DNA from: an uncultured Roseiflexus sp.
GTDB taxonomy: Bacteria; Chloroflexota; Chloroflexia; Chloroflexales; Roseiflexaceae
Direction: 5' to 3'
DNA length: 40,594 nt
Assembly (NCBI GenBank): GCA_937935075.1
Contig: CALGYB010000101.1
Location: forward strand, 1-40,594
Shown here: piece after piece, positions 39,091 through 40,594 of the stretch
Layout of the letters: each line of letters begins with the position of its first letter
How positions within the stretch are numbered: the first letter of the stretch is position 1
The notes under the pieces: generated by a model
Seen by the model: only the letters and a program-made list of their open reading frames with translations
Database searches by the model: none
Told to the model about the DNA's origin: nothing
Position numbers and translations under genes: made by a program

Positions 39091-40594
39091 CTACGGCGTC
39101 GCGGGTTGCGGCTGCGCCGCCGGCACAGCCGATGGCACGTCGATGGCGGTCAGCATCTTGTGCCCGCTCGGCAGGTTCAACGTGCTGTCCTTGAAATCTT
39201 GCTCGGTGCGCCAGATGGTATCGCCGGTGGCGACGTCGTGAATCTGGATGCGGTTGCCGCTGATGGCCATTGCCATCACATAGTGCGCCGTATCGCCAAC
39301 GCTGCCGCCAACAACGATTGGCACGAAAATCCCTGCGGTCAGATTGGTTCTCAGCACATCGAGCGCCGCATCGAGCGTAATCTGTGTGCCAACGATACGT
39401 GTCTGATAGGTGACCCCGGTCGCACCGGCGAGCGCATTCATTTCCGCCTCGACCCACGCGCCGCCGGTGGGCTGGGTGCGATCGGTCGCCGGATTGCCGG
39501 TTCCCGTCGCGGCATGCGTGTCGAGGATCGCTCTTTGCTCGCCGGCAAGCATCTGATTGGGAATGGTGTCCGGGGCGCTAACGGCATGTTCCGATGCCTG
39601 TTCAATCGGTCCGGCGGAGCGCAACGCCAGCGCATAGATCGGGTCGGCAGAGGCGCGGATGACCTGCACCGACGTGGGACCGCAACTGTTGCCGTACTGC
39701 TGAATAATACCGCGCTCGACGCCATCCGCTTCGTTCAGGTCCACCACATTCAGATTGCGCAACAACCAGTTGTCGCTCAGTCCGCGGATTGTGGCGGCAA
39801 ACTCGGCGATGTCGCTCAGTGAACGGCTCGCTGCCAGCGCCTTGCACAGAAACGCGCGTTCCATCTTGGAGCCAGCGCTCTGCAGCAGCGCCCGGAAGGC
39901 GGTGTACTCATCGTCGGAGAGCGCCATGACCGCCGGTTCAATCCGCGATGCCTGGTATGCCGTCAGGATGCCGGGCTGAATATGAGCAGCAATCATCGCA
40001 CGGTCTTCATTCGTCCAGCGTTCCACCGGCTGCGGCTGCGGTCCCGGCGGCTGCGGCTGTGGTCCCGGCGCTCCCGACTCCAGCGCGCCCCAGGTCAACG
40101 GTCCAATAATCCCATCGGGTGCAAGCCCGCGACTCTTCTGAAACTCAATCGTCGCCCAGCGCGTCTTCGGTCCAAAGATGCCGTCTACTGCCAAAGGCGG
40201 CGCTGCGCCATGCTGGTTGAGCAACTGCTGCGCATCGGCGACGTCCTGCCCCTGGCTGCCGTAGCTGATCATGCGTCGTCCGCCGCCACCCTGCGAACTG
40301 CCGGAGGAGGGTGTCTGCGTATTGTTGGGAAGCCCCAGATTCGTACCCGTGCTGCCGAGATCAGGCGGTGTCTGCCGCTGCACCCGCGCCGCGCCGCCGG
40401 TCTGCTGAATCGTGTGGGTCAACTCGTGCGCCAGCAGGGCGCGTCCGTCGTCACTGCCCGGCTGATACTGCCCCGGCGCGAAGGCGATGTCGTTTCCGAC
40501 GGTGAACGCCAGGGCATCGAGCGACCGCGCCACGGTTGCAGCGCGCGCATCGGCGTGGATGCGCACCTGGCTGAAATCGTGCCCGAAGCGCGGC
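39091..40594 (-). CDS. eCIS-core protein with peptidoglycan-binding and C39-like peptidase domains (5' end outside window)
   Basis: The frame is open to the window edge and reads FGHDFSQVRIH upstream of the first ATG-like codons, so the true start lies beyond 40594. Numbering from the edge, residues about 1-75 are DUF4157/eCIS core with LLAHELTHTIQQ. Around 105-170 is a peptidoglycan-binding domain (YGSQGQDVADAQQLL, VDGIFGPKTRWATIEFQ). After a Pro/Gln-rich linker comes a helical region, then a papain-like C39 fold. Its features are QQYGNSCGPTSVQ with the candidate catalytic Cys (codon at 39682-39684), AHYVMAMAI with the His (39283-39285), and IHDVATGD with the Asp (39235-39237). DUF4157 proteins are recurrent eCIS cargo, so this is a good candidate for an injected cysteine peptidase, possibly acting on peptides or on the cell wall. 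Activity is inferred. Confidence 0.85.
   Translation of the reverse strand, partial: PRFGHDFSQVRIHADARAATVARSLDALAFTVGNDIAFAPGQYQPGSDDGRALLAHELTHTIQQTGGAARVQRQTPPDLGSTGTNLGLPNNTQTPSSGSSQGGGGRRMISYGSQGQDVADAQQLLNQHGAAPPLAVDGIFGPKTRWATIEFQKSRGLAPDGIIGPLTWGALESGAPGPQPQPPGPQPQPVERWTNEDRAMIAAHIQPGILTAYQASRIEPAVMALSDDEYTAFRALLQSAGSKMERAFLCKALAASRSLSDIAEFAATIRGLSDNWLLRNLNVVDLNEADGVERGIIQQYGNSCGPTSVQVIRASADPIYALALRSAGPIEQASEHAVSAPDTIPNQMLAGEQRAILDTHAATGTGNPATDRTQPTGGAWVEAEMNALAGATGVTYQTRIVGTQITLDAALDVLRTNLTAGIFVPIVVGGSVGDTAHYVMAMAISGNRIQIHDVATGDTIWRTEQDFKDSTLNLPSGHKMLTAIDVPSAVPAAQPQPATP

Noticed and set aside
28780-40594. Prophage or R-type pyocin
   Set aside because: Only tail-type genes are present, with no capsid, portal, terminase, integrase or lysis cassette beside them. 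DUF4157, Pvc16, Cis7-like LysM and long gpJ-like proteins are eCIS features.

Overview
This GC-rich window is bacterial chromosome. The protein style suggests a filamentous Chloroflexota bacterium of the Roseiflexus type: Ala/Pro-rich linkers, Thr-Pro ectodomain stalks, many Ser/Thr kinases and Uma2 nucleases. That assignment is inference; no rRNA or other marker gene is present. No tRNA, rRNA, CRISPR array, integrase or transposase was seen.

Layout. Bases 1-5471 hold ordinary plus-strand genes: a hypothetical protein, a two-domain peptidoglycan hydrolase, a Uma2-family nuclease, a collapsed ArsR-type regulator remnant and a dihydrolipoamide acyltransferase (E2). Everything from 5481 to the right edge is on the minus strand in tightly packed or overlapping genes, so it looks like one very long operon or a few nested ones. 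It is read from right to left and its 5' end lies beyond 40594.

Right part (25501-40594): a contractile injection system of the extracellular/phage-tail-like class (eCIS). In order of transcription it encodes an eCIS-core (DUF4157) protein with a peptidoglycan-binding and a C39-like cysteine-peptidase domain (probable cargo), a small unknown protein, a Pvc16/DUF4255 terminator, tail sheath, first tube protein, a conserved tail assembly protein, a 63-residue protein, second tube protein, a large disordered DUF4157 protein with a five-fold 24-residue repeat, a LysM tube-baseplate adaptor (Cis7-like), VgrG-like spike, PAAR tip, gp25 wedge, large baseplate J-like protein, and a tail protein I wedge fused to an N-terminal FHA domain. 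No capsid, portal, terminase or T6SS membrane-complex genes are present. The AAA+ ATPase and tape measure usually found with eCIS are not in the window.

Left part of the operon (5481-25504): a regulatory-domain methyltransferase, three Hanks-type kinases with intact catalytic motifs, two kinase-free FHA membrane proteins and one FHA pseudokinase. All six kinase/FHA proteins share an FHA domain followed by a NEW3-like beta-sandwich pair. Five continue into one transmembrane helix and a variable, probably extracellular, tail. The other stops just before the helix.

Main hypothesis: the array and the injection system form one functional unit. Threonine phosphorylation, read by FHA domains including one built into the baseplate wedge, would control assembly, membrane docking or firing of the particle, and the variable ectodomains would provide sensing or attachment. 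The linkage, the fusion and the motifs are visible in the sequence; the mechanism is inferred, partly by analogy with the PpkA/Fha1 control of some type VI secretion systems.
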